A stretch of 64,000 nucleotides of DNA from Buchnera aphidicola (Meitanaphis elongallis) (GTDB taxonomy: Bacteria; Pseudomonadota; Gammaproteobacteria; Enterobacterales; Enterobacteriaceae): NCBI GenBank assembly GCA_039830015.1, contig CP140033.1, positions 62,001 to 126,000 of the forward strand, in the 5' to 3' direction. The notes beneath the pieces are model-generated. The model made no database searches and had not been told where the DNA came from. It saw nothing but the letters and a program-made list of their open reading frames with translations. The translations under genes were made by a program, and so were the position numbers. Below, in pieces: positions 39,036 through 49,976 of this stretch (its first letter is position 1; every line of letters starts with the position of its first letter).

Positions 39036-39572
39036 ATGAGTAAAGATAATAAATTATTGTTTTCTGAAGATTTGTTTGTACTTTATCAGGAATCGAATAG
39101 AGTTCGAAAAATGAAACAGGATACTGTTTTTCATTCACGACGTTGCAAATTCAAGCAGAACATGACGTTTAAAAAAAATATTTTTGAACAAGACGCTCAT
39201 TGTCATTATTTTTCTTGTAATCAATCAAGAATTGTAATTAATACAGATCCAGTTTATTACATTCGGAATAATAGTTATTTTAATGAATTAAAAAAACTTA
39301 GAATTGGAGCATATATTCCAGATATTATTTTAGATTTGCATGGTTTGACACAATATCAAGCTAAGAAAAAACTAGGTGAATTAATCTATATTTGTTATAA
39401 AGAAAAATTATTTTGTGCTAACGTTGTTCATGGGCATGGGAAAAATGTTTTAAAACAACAAATACCGTTGTGGTTGTCAAAACACCCTAACATAATAGCT
39501 TTTCATCAAGCACCTAAGATGTTTGGTAGTGATGCTGCTATTCTTATTTTAATCGATTTTGCAATTAGCTGA
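39036..39572 (+). CDS. smrB: SmrB family endonuclease (ribosome rescue factor)
   Basis: In E. coli SmrB cleaves mRNA at collided ribosomes. The start is ATG at 39036 (a TTG at 39027 adds three residues). The product is 178 aa (E. coli 183). The N-terminal FRQL-like segment (LFVLYQESNRVRKMKQDTVFH) is conserved. The Smr domain follows: LDLHGLTQYQAKKKLGEL with the DLHG motif near residue 100, NVVHGHGKNVLKQQIPLWL with the HGxG motif, and AFHQAPKMFGSDAAILILI. It is divergent from aroC, as in E. coli, and lies upstream of the his operon. Confidence 0.95.
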   Translation: MSKDNKLLFSEDLFVLYQESNRVRKMKQDTVFHSRRCKFKQNMTFKKNIFEQDAHCHYFSCNQSRIVINTDPVYYIRNNSYFNELKKLRIGAYIPDIILDLHGLTQYQAKKKLGELIYICYKEKLFCANVVHGHGKNVLKQQIPLWLSKHPNIIAFHQAPKMFGSDAAILILIDFAIS

Positions 39573-40208
39573 TATTATAATACGACATATTAATGTATTT
39601 TTGTTGTCTAAATATTTTAAATGTTACTTAAATATGGAATGAAATTACTTAATATTGTGATAAGTAGTAATGTTTTAAAGTAGTGTAGAATTTAATTTTA
39701 TATATGTAGGACAAGGATGTATTTGTTTTATGTATGTTTAAGTTGTTTTGAACTAAGTATTCATTTTTTACTATATTTAATATTATTGTTTATAAACTTT
39801 ATATTAAATTTAAATACTTTATGATTTTAAAAGTAAAATTTTTTATGTTTTAAAATTTATAATGTATTTTATTTCATGTAAATAATAATAACTTTATTTT
39901 TTGTTATTGTCTTAATGGATGTATATAGAATATATTTATAAAATTGTTAAGATTTTAGTGTATAGTTCTTATTTATAAATTTTTAGCTAAAGTTGATTTT
40001 AAGTTATCAACTATTGATAAGAAGCAGTTATTTTGTATTTGAACGTTTGAATAACGTTTTAAAATACAATAGTTGTAAACGTTTAAATTATGTATTTGTA
40101 TGTCATTTTTGAAAAGGTTTTTATAAAATTTTAAAATGTATTATGAAAAAATGAATTTATGTTTTTAAAATATTAATCATATTATAGAGTTTATAGAAGG
40201 GTTAAAAC
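39573..40208. other. 636-bp region between smrB and hisG
   Basis: No gene seen. A hairpin lies at 40033-40069 (TTGTATTTGAACGTT paired with AACGTTTTAAAATACAA, with a two-base bulge and a five-base loop), about 140 bp before hisG. I searched for a histidine-rich leader peptide of the enterobacterial hisL type and found no run of CAT/CAC codons, so classical his attenuation appears absent. The his operon promoter should be here. Confidence 0.55.
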
Positions 40209-41108
40209 ATGATTCATAATAATCGATTGCGAATAGTCATGCAAAAAACTGGAAGATTAAGTAGTGATTCAAAAGATTTACTTACTCGTTGTGGTATTAA
40301 AATTAATTTGTATAAACAAAAGTTAATTGCTTTTTCTGAAAATATGCCAATAGATGTTATGTGTGTGCGTGATGACGATATTCCTGGTTTAATTATGGAT
40401 GGTGTTGTAGATATAGGAATTATTGGAGAAAATGTTTTAGAAGAAGAAGTTCTTAGTCGAAAATTGAGATCAGATAGTATAGATTATATAAAATTGAAGC
40501 GTTTAGATTTCGGCATTTGTAGATTATCTTTAGCTATTCCGATTAATGAAGAATATACAGATATTGCTTGTTTAAATAATTCGAGAATAGCAACTTCTTA
40601 TCCTCATTTATTAAAAAAATATTTTGATGAAAAAAATCTTGTATTTAAATCTTGTATGTTAAATGGATCAGTAGAAGTAGCACCTCGTGCAGGGTTATCC
40701 GACGCTATTTGTGATTTGGTATCTACTGGAGCAACTTTAGAAGCTAATGGATTGCGTGAAGTACAAGTTATATTCCGCTCTAAAGCTTGTTTGATTTGTA
40801 AAACTGGTAATATTTCTATCGAAAAGCAGAATGTTATCAATACGTTAATGACACGTATTCAAGGTGTTATTAAAGCAAGGGAATCAAAATACATTATGCT
40901 TCATGCACCTATCAAAAAATTAAAAGAAGTAATTGAATTATTACATGGTGCTGAACGTCCTACAATATTGAAATTAGCTGGAGATGATACTAGGGTAGCT
41001 ATGCATATGGTCAGTAGTGAAACGTTGTTTTGGGAAACAATGGAAAAGTTGAAATTATTAGGAGCTAGTTCTATCTTAGTATTACCTATTGAAAAAATGA
41101 TGGAATAA
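40209..41108 (+). CDS. hisG: ATP phosphoribosyltransferase
   Basis: First, feedback-regulated step of histidine biosynthesis (ATP + PRPP). The protein is 299 aa, exactly the E. coli length, so it is the long HisG form with the C-terminal ACT-like regulatory domain. Motifs: [36 protein letters not shown], and the PRPP-binding loop [27 protein letters not shown] (first part). The C-terminal domain ([31 protein letters not shown]) is complete, so feedback inhibition by histidine may be kept. An ATG after AGAAGGGTTAAAAC starts it. It heads hisGDCBHAFI. Confidence 0.97.
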   Translation: MIHNNRLRIVMQKTGRLSSDSKDLLTRCGIKINLYKQKLIAFSENMPIDVMCVRDDDIPGLIMDGVVDIGIIGENVLEEEVLSRKLRSDSIDYIKLKRLDFGICRLSLAIPINEEYTDIACLNNSRIATSYPHLLKKYFDEKNLVFKSCMLNGSVEVAPRAGLSDAICDLVSTGATLEANGLREVQVIFRSKACLICKTGNISIEKQNVINTLMTRIQGVIKARESKYIMLHAPIKKLKEVIELLHGAERPTILKLAGDDTRVAMHMVSSETLFWETMEKLKLLGASSILVLPIEKMME

Positions 41109-41113
41109 TTAAT

Positions 41114-42418
41114 ATGCACAACTATTTAGATATTGTTTTATGGAGTAATTGTAATTTGAAAACAAGGAAAGAAATATTATCTCGACCTATGTTAAACAAT
41201 TCTATGTCTATTAAAAAAAAAGTAGAAAAAATTATTTTTGATGTTAAACGTTTAGGAGATCAAGCACTATACAATTATACAAATATGTTTGATAAAATAA
41301 GATTAAATAGTATTAAGGTGAGTATAGAAGATATTCTGCATGCAGAATCTTATGTTAAAATGGATACCAAGCGTGCTATTGAAGTTGCTTTTAATAATAT
41401 TAATAAATTCCATGAGTTACAGAATATAAAAAAAATAGATTATTTTAATAAAGATATTCATTGTCAACAAATAATAAGACCTATTGAATCTGTAGGATTA
41501 TACATTCCAGGTGGCATAGCACCTCTTGTATCTACAGTATTAATGTTAGCTATTCCCGCTAACATTTCTGGATGCAAAAATATTGTGCTTTGTTCTCCAC
41601 CTCCTATTTCCAATGAAATATTATATGCAAGTAAGCTTTGTAATATAGAAGAAATATTTCAAGTTGGTGGTGCTCAAGCTATAGCTGCATTAGGTTTTGG
41701 AACTGAAACAGTACCAAAAGTAAACAAAATTTTTGGTCCAGGAAATATTTATGTTACGGAAGCTAAACTACAAATCAATCAGTTTTTAAATGATGTAGGC
41801 ATTGATATGCCTGCTGGACCATCTGAAGTTTTGATCATTGCGGATTCTCAAGCTAACTCTAGTTTTATTGCTTCGGATTTATTATCACAAGCAGAACATG
41901 ATGGTTATTCTCAAGTGATGTTAGTAACTTATGATGAAAATTTAGCTAAAGAAGTATTAAATGAAATTCATAAACAAATTAATACTTTATCAAGGAATAA
42001 AATTATTGCTCAAGCATTTAAAAACAGTAAAATAATTATAGCAAAAGATTTGTTAGAATGTTTTGATATATCTAATCGTTATGCTCCTGAACACTTGATG
42101 ATTCAATGTAATCATTCAAAAAGTTTAGTACAGCATGTTGTAAATGCTGGTTCTATTTTTTTAGGTAATTGGTCTCCGGTAGCGGGAGGAGATTATGCAA
42201 CTGGTACTAATCATGTTTTACCTACTTATGGTAGTGCGAGTGTATGTTCTGGGTTGAGTTTAATCGATTTTCAAAAAAGAATTACAGTTCAGGAATTAAG
42301 TAAAAAAGGTTTTAAAAACATTTCTTCTACTCTTGTATCTTTATCACAAGTAGAAAAATTAGATGCTCATAAAAATTCAGTTATGATTAGATTGTCTTCG
42401 CTTGTGGATAAAATTTAG
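41114..42418 (+). CDS. hisD: Histidinol dehydrogenase
   Basis: Zinc- and NAD-dependent enzyme that makes the last two oxidations, histidinol to histidine. The protein is 434 aa, the E. coli length. Conserved blocks: [81 protein letters not shown] (metal-ligand Gln and His), [11 protein letters not shown] and [18 protein letters not shown] with the catalytic His. It begins 5 bp after hisG and ends 2 bp before hisC. Confidence 0.97.
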   Translation: MHNYLDIVLWSNCNLKTRKEILSRPMLNNSMSIKKKVEKIIFDVKRLGDQALYNYTNMFDKIRLNSIKVSIEDILHAESYVKMDTKRAIEVAFNNINKFHELQNIKKIDYFNKDIHCQQIIRPIESVGLYIPGGIAPLVSTVLMLAIPANISGCKNIVLCSPPPISNEILYASKLCNIEEIFQVGGAQAIAALGFGTETVPKVNKIFGPGNIYVTEAKLQINQFLNDVGIDMPAGPSEVLIIADSQANSSFIASDLLSQAEHDGYSQVMLVTYDENLAKEVLNEIHKQINTLSRNKIIAQAFKNSKIIIAKDLLECFDISNRYAPEHLMIQCNHSKSLVQHVVNAGSIFLGNWSPVAGGDYATGTNHVLPTYGSASVCSGLSLIDFQKRITVQELSKKGFKNISSTLVSLSQVEKLDAHKNSVMIRLSSLVDKI

Positions 42419-42420
42419 TT

Positions 42421-43500
42421 ATGAACATTAAAAAGTTAGTTCGAAAAAATATATGGAAATTAATACCTTATCAATCTGCTCGAAAGATAGGCGGGAAGGG
42501 TAATATATGGTTGAATGCGAATGAATGTCCTTATTCGGATTATATTAAATTAGATAATATAATTTTAAATCGTTATCCAGAATGTCAACCAGAAAATTTA
42601 TTGTCTTGTTATTCTTCATATGTAGGTGTTAGTAAAAAAAACATATTAATAACACGAGGTTCCGATGAAGCTATTGAATTATTAATAAAAACTTTTTGTG
42701 AACCGAAGTGTGATAAGATTATCTTTTGCCCTCCTACTTATGATATGTATCATGTTAGTGCAAATGTCATAGGTGTAGAAAGCAATGCAATACCATTATT
42801 GAATCTTTCTTGGCAGTTAGATATTGATTCTATTATTAAGCACGTTAATGATTTTAAACTAATTTATATCTGTAATCCTAATAATCCTACAGGAAATTTA
42901 ATTAGCACTCAAGATATTGTTACTTTGTTAAAAATAACTTTAGGAAAAGCATTGGTAATAATTGACGAAGCTTATATCGAGTTTTCTCCAATAAGTAGTT
43001 TAGTACATTTAATAAATTTGTATCCTAATCTGATTATATTAAGAACGTTATCTAAGGCTTTTTCTTTAGCTGGATTACGATGTGGTTTTGTATTAGCAAA
43101 TGTTAATATAATAGAAGTATTATTAAAAGTTATTAATCCCTATCCAGTTTCTATACCTACTACAGATATAGCAATTCAATTTTTAAGTAAGAAAAATGTT
43201 AACATAATGAGAAATAGGGTTTTTAATTTGAATTTAAATCGTTGTTGGTTGGTAAGTCAATTACAACTATTGAACGAGTGTGTGGATTATATTTTTTCTA
43301 GTGTTGCTAATTATATTTTAGTTCGTTTTTACAATTCTAAAGAAGTATTTAATGCATTATTAGAACGAGGAATTATTGTTAGAGATCAAAATGATAAATT
43401 AAATTTAAAGAATTGTATAAGAATATCTGTAGGAACAAGCAAAGAATGTTTAGAAATCGTTCATGTAATTCGAAAAATCAATCATTTCTTTGTTAATTAA
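42421..43500 (+). CDS. hisC: Histidinol-phosphate aminotransferase
   Basis: PLP enzyme converting imidazole-acetol phosphate to histidinol phosphate. The protein is 359 aa (E. coli 356). The N-terminal [11 protein letters not shown] and NRYPECQP are conserved. [53 protein letters not shown] and the PLP lysine in [20 protein letters not shown] all match. In endosymbionts HisC may also cover other aromatic transaminations; that is inference. The ATG is 2 bp after the hisD stop. Confidence 0.97.
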   Translation: MNIKKLVRKNIWKLIPYQSARKIGGKGNIWLNANECPYSDYIKLDNIILNRYPECQPENLLSCYSSYVGVSKKNILITRGSDEAIELLIKTFCEPKCDKIIFCPPTYDMYHVSANVIGVESNAIPLLNLSWQLDIDSIIKHVNDFKLIYICNPNNPTGNLISTQDIVTLLKITLGKALVIIDEAYIEFSPISSLVHLINLYPNLIILRTLSKAFSLAGLRCGFVLANVNIIEVLLKVINPYPVSIPTTDIAIQFLSKKNVNIMRNRVFNLNLNRCWLVSQLQLLNECVDYIFSSVANYILVRFYNSKEVFNALLERGIIVRDQNDKLNLKNCIRISVGTSKECLEIVHVIRKINHFFVN

Positions 43501-43509
43501 GGAGATGAT

Positions 43510-44577
43510 ATGAGTACAAATGTTTTATTTATTGATCGTGATGGAACATTAATTTCAGAACCTACTGAAAATTTCCAAGTGGATAATATAAACAAATTAG
43601 TTTTTGAAAAAAATGTTATTTCAACTTTAATTGCATTGAGAAATTTTGGTTATACTTTCGTTATGATAACTAATCAAGATGGATTAGGTTCTAAAAAGTT
43701 TCCGTTAGCTTCTTTTTCTGTGCCTCATCAGTTCATGATAAGTGTTTTTTTTTCTCAGGGTATAGTATTTAAAGATATTTTGATTTGTCCACATGAAGAA
43801 AGTCATAATTGTAATTGTCGTAAACCCAAGGTAGGAATGGTAAAACATTGGTTGCGAGGAGATAGGTTAAATAAAAATAACAGTTATGTTATTGGTGATC
43901 GTTATTCTGATATGGAATTAGCACGGAATATGGGATTATCAGGATTACACTATGGTAAAAATGGATGTACATGGGATACTATAAAAAGTCAATTAACGAA
44001 AAGAAATAGATATGCATGTGTTGTACGAAATACGAAAGAAACAAGAGTTAGAATAGAAGTATGGTTAGATAAGGAAGGTAATAATTTAATTAATACTAAA
44101 TTACATTTTTTTGATCATATGTTAGACCAGATAGCTGTTCATAGTAAGATTAGAATGAAGATAATTTCTGATGGTGATGTTAACATTGATGATCATCATA
44201 CAATAGAAGACGTTGGAATTGTGTTAGGAGAAGCATTAAATCGAGCACTAGGGAGTAAAATAGGTTTAAATAGGTTTGGATTTGTTTTACCAATGGATGA
44301 TAGTGTTGGATATTGTTTATTAGATATTTCCGGTCGTCCTTTTTTAAAATTTAAATCGTGTTTTAAATTTCAATATTTAGGGGATATAAGCACTGAAATG
44401 GTAGAACATTTTTTTAGGTCATTAGCTCTTTCTATGAAAGTTACTTTACATCTAAAAAGTATAGGAGAAAATGATCATCATTGTGTTGAAAGTTTATTTA
44501 AGGCGTTTGGAAGAGCTTTAAGACAAGCTATTTACGTTAGCGGAATGGTTTTACCTAGTTCAAAGGGATTATTATAA
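43510..44577 (+). CDS. hisB: Bifunctional histidinol-phosphatase / imidazoleglycerol-phosphate dehydratase
   Basis: Two fused activities in one 355-aa chain, as in enterobacteria. The N-terminal HAD phosphatase has [15 protein letters not shown] (nucleophile Asp near residue 10), [10 protein letters not shown] and the zinc loop [15 protein letters not shown]. The C-terminal dehydratase begins at about residue 165: [47 protein letters not shown] and [10 protein letters not shown], with the second HHxxE motif [15 protein letters not shown]. It shares one base with the hisH start (TAATG). Both active sites appear complete. Confidence 0.97.
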   Translation: MSTNVLFIDRDGTLISEPTENFQVDNINKLVFEKNVISTLIALRNFGYTFVMITNQDGLGSKKFPLASFSVPHQFMISVFFSQGIVFKDILICPHEESHNCNCRKPKVGMVKHWLRGDRLNKNNSYVIGDRYSDMELARNMGLSGLHYGKNGCTWDTIKSQLTKRNRYACVVRNTKETRVRIEVWLDKEGNNLINTKLHFFDHMLDQIAVHSKIRMKIISDGDVNIDDHHTIEDVGIVLGEALNRALGSKIGLNRFGFVLPMDDSVGYCLLDISGRPFLKFKSCFKFQYLGDISTEMVEHFFRSLALSMKVTLHLKSIGENDHHCVESLFKAFGRALRQAIYVSGMVLPSSKGLL

Positions 44578-45167
44578 TGCGCATTATTATTATAAATACC
44601 GGTTGTTCTAATTTATTTTCTATAAAATATGCTATTTGTAAACTGGGATATAGTCCGGAAATTAGTGTTTCTAAAGAGGATATATTAAGTTCAGATAAAA
44701 TATTGTTGCCTGGTGTGGGAACAGCACATACAGTAATAAATAAGTTAAAACAACTAAATTTATTAGATCTTCTTAATACATGCAAGCAGCCATTATTAGG
44801 AATTTGTCTAGGAATGCAATTGTTTTCTTCTTTTAGTAGTGAATCAAAAGGTGTAAATATGTTAAATATTATTAATATACCTGTCCATCTTTTAGATTCT
44901 GGTTGTCTTCCTCTTCCTCATAATGGATGGAATAATGTAGAAATATGTAAAGAGAATATATTATTTAAAAATATTGAAAATAATTCTAAGTTTTATTTTT
45001 TGCATAGTTATGCTTTTCATATTAACGAATATACTGTAGCGAAAACATTATATAATATTTATTTTAGCGCTGTTATACAGAAAAATAATTTTTTTGGAGT
45101 TCAATTTCATCCAGAAAAATCTGGAGAATTAGGTTTGAAATTATTGAAAAATTTTTTGGAGATATAA
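44577..45167 (+). CDS. hisH: Imidazole glycerol phosphate synthase, glutamine amidotransferase subunit
   Basis: Releases ammonia from glutamine and channels it to HisF. The protein is 196 aa, the E. coli length. The class I amidotransferase triad is visible: nucleophile Cys in [12 protein letters not shown] near residue 77, and His and Glu in [13 protein letters not shown] near 178-180. The oxyanion-strand region [10 protein letters not shown] is conserved. The start overlaps the hisB stop by one base. It is followed by hisA after 2 bp. Confidence 0.96.
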   Translation: MRIIIINTGCSNLFSIKYAICKLGYSPEISVSKEDILSSDKILLPGVGTAHTVINKLKQLNLLDLLNTCKQPLLGICLGMQLFSSFSSESKGVNMLNIINIPVHLLDSGCLPLPHNGWNNVEICKENILFKNIENNSKFYFLHSYAFHINEYTVAKTLYNIYFSAVIQKNNFFGVQFHPEKSGELGLKLLKNFLEI

Positions 45168-45169
45168 TA

Positions 45170-45907
45170 TTGATTATACCATCTATAGATTTAATTAATG
45201 GAAAAATTGTAAGATTATATCAAGGAAAGAAAAATTTCCAAACTTTTTATGAAGATTGCATAGATGATGTTTTATCTGATTATCATTCGCACGGAGCTAC
45301 TATTATACATTTGGTAGACCTTGATGGAGCGTTTGATCCTAAGAAAAAACAAACTCATATTATCAAAGCTTTATTGTCTGATTCTAACTTTAATTTACAA
45401 GTCGGAGGAGGAATAAGAGATTATGAAGATATAGAATTGTTGCTTTCATTGGGTGTTAAAAGAATAGTAATTGGATCTTCAGCTATATACACTCCAAATA
45501 GAGTAATTGATTGGTTAAAGGAATATGGAAGCGATACTATTGTATTAGCTTTAGATCTAAGAATTACGTGTGGAAAACATAAAGAAGTTATGGTTGATGC
45601 TTGGAAGAATGTTTCTGGAATTAGTTTGGAAAAATTGATAAACAAGTTTTCTCCTTTAGGCTTAAAACATGTATTGTGCACTGATGTGTCTAAAGATGGA
45701 ACATTGTTAGGTCCTAATGTAGATTTATATAAAGATCTTGTTACTTCTTACAATCATATTTGCTTTCAATCTTCTGGTGGAGTAGGATCTTTAAGTGATA
45801 TAATGTCTATTAAGAAATCTGGAGTTAAAGATGTGATTATAGGGCGGGCATTATTAGAAAAAAAATTTAGTTTAATAGAGGCTATTAAATGTTGGCAAAA
45901 CGGATAA
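45170..45907 (+). CDS. hisA: ProFAR isomerase (phosphoribosylformimino-5-aminoimidazole carboxamide ribotide isomerase)
   Basis: Amadori-type isomerisation, fourth step of histidine synthesis. The protein is 245 aa, the E. coli length. It starts at TTG (TTGATTATACCATCT) directly after hisH. That gives [20 protein letters not shown], matching [20 protein letters not shown]; the next in-frame ATG would remove conserved strands. Catalytic Asp8 (SIDLING) and the Asp in [14 protein letters not shown] are present, as are the phosphate loops [11 protein letters not shown] and [11 protein letters not shown]. It overlaps hisF by 19 bp. Confidence 0.96.
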   Translation: MIIPSIDLINGKIVRLYQGKKNFQTFYEDCIDDVLSDYHSHGATIIHLVDLDGAFDPKKKQTHIIKALLSDSNFNLQVGGGIRDYEDIELLLSLGVKRIVIGSSAIYTPNRVIDWLKEYGSDTIVLALDLRITCGKHKEVMVDAWKNVSGISLEKLINKFSPLGLKHVLCTDVSKDGTLLGPNVDLYKDLVTSYNHICFQSSGGVGSLSDIMSIKKSGVKDVIIGRALLEKKFSLIEAIKCWQNG

Positions 45908-46665
45908 TTCCATGTTTGGACGTTAGATCTGGATTAGTAGTAAAAGGAGTTCAATTTAAAAATCATAAGATAGTTGGAGATATAATTCCATTAGCACAAT
46001 ATTATACTGATCAAGGAGCAGACGAATTAGTTTTTTATGATATTAATGCCTCTTTTACTAATACATTATTGGATAAAAAATGGATCACAAAGATAGCAGA
46101 AGTAATAAATATTCCGTTTTGCGTAGCAGGGGGAATTAAAAATATAAATGATGTGAAGAACATTTTATCGTTTGGTGCAGATAAAATTTCTATTAATTCT
46201 CCAGCGTTGTCAGATCCGGATTTAATTAGTCGTATTGCTGACAATTATGGTACACAATGTGTAGTTGTAGGAATAGATTCGTGGTTTGATAAAACAGATA
46301 GTAGTTATCAAGTGTATCAATATACTGGAAACGAAAAAACAACGGTAAAAACGAAATGGCATACTTTAGAATGGATAAAAAAAGTACAAGATTTAGGGGC
46401 TGGAGAAATAGTATTAAATGTCATGAATGAAGATGGTATGTGCAATGGATATGATCTTAAGCAATTAAAACAAGTACGGGATATATGTCATGTTCCATTA
46501 GTTGCTTCTGGCGGTGCAGGAGAATTACAACACTTTTATGATGTTTTTGAAAAAGCTGAAGTAGATGGTGCATTAGCAGCTTCTGTATTTCATGAGAATA
46601 AAATAAGTATAAAAATTCTTAAAAGCTTTTTAATTGAAAAAGGTTTGGAAATTAGAAAATGTTAG
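45889..46665 (+). CDS. hisF: Imidazole glycerol phosphate synthase, cyclase subunit
   Basis: Cyclase half of the HisHF complex; makes imidazole glycerol phosphate and AICAR. The protein is 258 aa, the E. coli length. Catalytic Asp11 lies in [13 protein letters not shown], and the second catalytic Asp in VVGIDSW near residue 130. Both phosphate-binding loops ([26 protein letters not shown]) and the ammonia-tunnel region are conserved. The ATG lies inside hisA (19-bp overlap), and its end overlaps hisI by 7 bp. Confidence 0.97.
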   Translation: MLAKRIIPCLDVRSGLVVKGVQFKNHKIVGDIIPLAQYYTDQGADELVFYDINASFTNTLLDKKWITKIAEVINIPFCVAGGIKNINDVKNILSFGADKISINSPALSDPDLISRIADNYGTQCVVVGIDSWFDKTDSSYQVYQYTGNEKTTVKTKWHTLEWIKKVQDLGAGEIVLNVMNEDGMCNGYDLKQLKQVRDICHVPLVASGGAGELQHFYDVFEKAEVDGALAASVFHENKISIKILKSFLIEKGLEIRKC

Positions 46666-47288
46666 AAAAAATAAATGTTCATGATATAAATTGGAAAAAA
46701 GTTGATAATATGGTTCCTGTTATTATTCAACACAACGTATCTGGTGAAGTTTTAATGCATGGAATGATGAATCAAGAAGCATTTTTAGTCACTCAAAAAA
46801 AAAATTATGTTACTTTTTATTCACGTACAAAACAAAGATTATGGACTAAAGGAGAGACGTCTGGAAACTATTTAAAAGTAGTAAGTGTAACTCTTGATTG
46901 TGATAAAGATGTATTATTGTTTTTAGTAATTCCTAAGGGTAATACGTGTCATTTAGATAACATAAGTTGTTTCAAGTCAGTGTATTCGGATTCAACTTTT
47001 TTTTATTATTTAGAAAATTTTTTAAAATCTAGAAAAGTACATTTTTCTAAAAATTCTTATACTTCTCGTTTACATAGTACAGGAATTAATAGAATATCTC
47101 AAAAAGTAGCTGAAGAAGCTATAGAGACAGCTATTGCAGCTGTAACTAAAAATAAAAATGAATTTGTTAATGAAGCTACTGATTTGGTTTATCATTTGTT
47201 AGTATTATTACATCATTACGATTTAGATTTTAATACAGTGGTCGTTAATTTAAAAAAAAGACGAAATTTGCAGTTTAATAAACCATAA
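46659..47288 (+). CDS. hisI: Bifunctional phosphoribosyl-AMP cyclohydrolase / phosphoribosyl-ATP pyrophosphatase
   Basis: Catalyses steps two and three of histidine synthesis in one 209-aa chain (E. coli HisIE 203). The N-terminal cyclohydrolase has [29 protein letters not shown], the zinc/magnesium site [10 protein letters not shown] and CHLDNISCF. The C-terminal pyrophosphohydrolase has [17 protein letters not shown] and [15 protein letters not shown] (MazG-type EExxE...ExxD helices). It completes the operon, so all eight his genes are intact and in E. coli order. Confidence 0.97.
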   Translation: MLEKINVHDINWKKVDNMVPVIIQHNVSGEVLMHGMMNQEAFLVTQKKNYVTFYSRTKQRLWTKGETSGNYLKVVSVTLDCDKDVLLFLVIPKGNTCHLDNISCFKSVYSDSTFFYYLENFLKSRKVHFSKNSYTSRLHSTGINRISQKVAEEAIETAIAAVTKNKNEFVNEATDLVYHLLVLLHHYDLDFNTVVVNLKKRRNLQFNKP

Positions 47289-47380
47289 TTAGTGAATTTG
47301 CTATGAGTTTCAATATTTTTATATTGCAATGTATGTTTTTGTAACATATATATTAAACTTTGAAGAAAATAGGAAGTACG

Positions 47381-48793
47381 ATGAAAAAAAATCAAGTTGG
47401 TGTTGTAGGAATGGCAGTAATGGGTCGTAATTTAGCTTTAAATATAGCGCGTAATGAGTATTCTGTGTCAGTATTTAATCGATCATCTGAAGTTACTAAT
47501 AAATTTTTTGCAGACAACGTTAACAAAAATATATTTCCTTATTTTTCGATTAAAGAGTTTGTTCTCTCTTTAAAAATTCCTAGATGTATTTTTTTAATGA
47601 TTAGATCTGGAACAGCTATTGATACAATAATTACATCAATAAAAAGATATTTAGATAAAGGAGATATTATTATTGATGGAGGTAACACTTTTTATAAAGA
47701 TACTATGCGCCGAAATAATGAGTTATTCAAGGATGGATTTAATTTGATAGGAGCGGGTATTTCAGGAGGAGAAGAAGGTGCATTGTATGGTCCTGCTATT
47801 ATGCCTGGAGGTCAAAGAGAGGTTTATGATTTTATTGCTCCTATATTAAATAAAATTTCTGCTCAATTTGAAGGAAATCCATGTGTGAGTTATATTGGAA
47901 CGGATGGTTCAGGACATTATGTAAAGATGGTTCATAATGGGATTGAATATAGTGATATGCAGCTAATAGCAGAATCTTATTTTTTAATGAAGAATTTATT
48001 ACAAATGGATAATAAGGAATTGTCTGATGTATTTTTTGAATGGAATCAAGGTGAATTAAATAGTTATTTAATGTCTATTACTGGAGATATTTTGATTAAA
48101 AAGGATGAAAATAATAATTATATTTTAGATTATGTTTTAGATGAGGCTAGTAATAAAGGAACAGGAACATGGACTACTAAAAGTGCATTAGATCTTAATG
48201 AACCTTTGTCCTTAATAACTGAATCAGTGTTTTTTCGTTATTTATCTTCATTAAAGTCACAACGTGTGTTGGCATCAAAAGTGTTGTTTGGACCGAAGCG
48301 TTGTAGTAATGTGTCATTTAATAAATTTGATTTAACTGAAAAAATACGACAAGCGCTGTATTTAGGAAAAGTTATATCTTATGCTCAAGGATTTTCGCAA
48401 TTAAATAGTGCTTCTAAGAAGTATAATTGGAATTTACAATGTTCGGAAATAGCCAGAATATTTCAATCTGGATGTATTATTCGTGCGAAATTTTTGAAGT
48501 ATATTAGTCAAGAATATTTAACGAATAAATATGTTTCAAACTTATTGTTAACTTCTTATTTCAAAAACATTGCTAATGAGTATCAAAGTTCCTTGCGATA
48601 TGTTGTATCTGCTGCTATTAAATGTGGGCTTCCTGTACCTGCATTATCTTCGGCAATCGCATATTTTGATTGTTATCGATCTTCTTTTCTTCCTGCAAAT
48701 TTGATTCAGGCACAAAGAGATTATTTTGGAGCACATATGTATAAAAGAATTAATGATTCTGGTTTGTTTCATACTAATTGGAAAAAAAATTAA
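47381..48793 (+). CDS. gnd: 6-phosphogluconate dehydrogenase (decarboxylating)
   Basis: Oxidative pentose phosphate enzyme yielding ribulose-5-P, CO2 and NADPH. The start is ATG at 47381 with TAGGAAG upstream (TTG at 47360 adds seven residues). The product is 470 aa (E. coli 468). The NADP fold motif [18 protein letters not shown] differs only slightly from E. coli. [31 protein letters not shown], the catalytic Lys in [17 protein letters not shown], and [15 protein letters not shown] are present. In E. coli gnd also lies near his, so this is ancestral synteny. Ribulose-5-P made here leads to the ribose-5-P/PRPP that hisG uses and is also the ribB substrate. Confidence 0.97.
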   Translation: MKKNQVGVVGMAVMGRNLALNIARNEYSVSVFNRSSEVTNKFFADNVNKNIFPYFSIKEFVLSLKIPRCIFLMIRSGTAIDTIITSIKRYLDKGDIIIDGGNTFYKDTMRRNNELFKDGFNLIGAGISGGEEGALYGPAIMPGGQREVYDFIAPILNKISAQFEGNPCVSYIGTDGSGHYVKMVHNGIEYSDMQLIAESYFLMKNLLQMDNKELSDVFFEWNQGELNSYLMSITGDILIKKDENNNYILDYVLDEASNKGTGTWTTKSALDLNEPLSLITESVFFRYLSSLKSQRVLASKVLFGPKRCSNVSFNKFDLTEKIRQALYLGKVISYAQGFSQLNSASKKYNWNLQCSEIARIFQSGCIIRAKFLKYISQEYLTNKYVSNLLLTSYFKNIANEYQSSLRYVVSAAIKCGLPVPALSSAIAYFDCYRSSFLPANLIQAQRDYFGAHMYKRINDSGLFHTNWKKN

Positions 48794-49171
48794 TTTTTTT
48801 ATAAAGAATAAGACAGGATAACAATCTTAACGTTTTATATTTAATTATAACGAATAGTACATATTTTAAGTATGTCTTAAGTTTATTTTTTATTTTTAAA
48901 GTTTTATTGTTTTTCTATAAATAATTTTTAGATTGCATTTTTGATTTATTTTGTAAAAATATTTTACTGAGATGTTAATAAATTTTAGTTCTTATTAATA
49001 TAGAAAATACACGTCGTATATTCTACAATATAAAGATTTACATAAAATAGTGATTTCATATAGAACTAAACAAAATTACTTTAATATTTTTATATTATTC
49101 TTATGTAATATTGTTGAGTGTTTTATGATTATTGCTATTATATAATGAAACAATATTATAGGTTGGCGTTA
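48794..49171. other. 378-bp region between gnd and dcd, no gene recognised
   Basis: A/T-rich, stops in all frames; the short in-frame extension upstream of dcd (from 49118) has no counterpart in Dcd proteins. The dcd promoter should lie here. I saw no convincing hairpin after gnd. Confidence 0.45.
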
Positions 49172-49753
49172 ATGAGATTGAGCGATAGAGATATTGAATT
49201 ATGGTTGCGAAGAAAAAAATTGATTGTTATACCTACCCCATGTAAAAAGTTAATTCATGGAGTAACTATTGATATTTGTTTGGGTAATGAATTTTATACT
49301 TTTTGTGATAATCAAAATAAATGTATTGATTTAAGTAAATCGAAAAGCGAAATATCACTAATGTTACGAGAGATTATGCATGAAAAAAAATTTGTGTCTC
49401 ATGGTGAAAAGTTTTTTTTAAATCCTGGGTCATTAGTGTTAGCAGTCACTTTTGAAAAAGTGATTCTACCAAATAATTTAGTAGGTTGGATAGATGGTCG
49501 TTCTTCTTTAGCACGACTTGGATTAATGATTCATGCTACTTCACATCGTATAGATCCAGGCTGGAGTGGTAACATTGTTTTAGAGTGTTTTAATTCTAGC
49601 AATATCGTATTATCATTATGTCCGGGAATGTTAATAGCTGCTTTAAGTTTTGAAACATTATCTAGTCCATCTTTAAGACCATATAATATTAGAAAAAATG
49701 CTAAATATTTTGATCAAAATGGAGTGATATTGAGTAAAATATATAAAGATTAA
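49172..49753 (+). CDS. dcd: dCTP deaminase
   Basis: Deaminates dCTP to dUTP, the main route to dTMP precursors in enterobacteria. The start chosen is ATG at 49172, which gives MRLSDRDIELWLRRKK and 193 aa, the exact E. coli length (MRLCDRDIEAWLDEGR). An earlier start at 49118 adds 18 unrelated residues. The catalytic and substrate block WIDGRSSLARLGLMIHATSH then RIDPGWSGNIVLECFN is intact, with the catalytic Glu in IVLECFN (E. coli Glu138). No strong ribosome-binding site precedes the chosen start, so it rests on homology. Confidence 0.95.
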   Translation: MRLSDRDIELWLRRKKLIVIPTPCKKLIHGVTIDICLGNEFYTFCDNQNKCIDLSKSKSEISLMLREIMHEKKFVSHGEKFFLNPGSLVLAVTFEKVILPNNLVGWIDGRSSLARLGLMIHATSHRIDPGWSGNIVLECFNSSNIVLSLCPGMLIAALSFETLSSPSLRPYNIRKNAKYFDQNGVILSKIYKD

Positions 49754-49976
49754 GTAAATTTTTTAATATTACGAGCATTTTCTTTATATTTAGAGATATT
49801 TCATTATTGTGTATTAGAAAAGTAAAGCGCATATATGAAAACAAAATGGGTTATTATGATAATTATTTTATGTATGTATTATTATGTATGATATTTTAAA
49901 TGTGTTATTTCACGTGTATCACATAAGGTGATATTTATTTCAATGTTGAGTTTAAATTGAAAGTTAACATTTTACT

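Noticed and set aside
39573..40208. hisL attenuator leader peptide
   Set aside because: No short frame with consecutive histidine codons was found.
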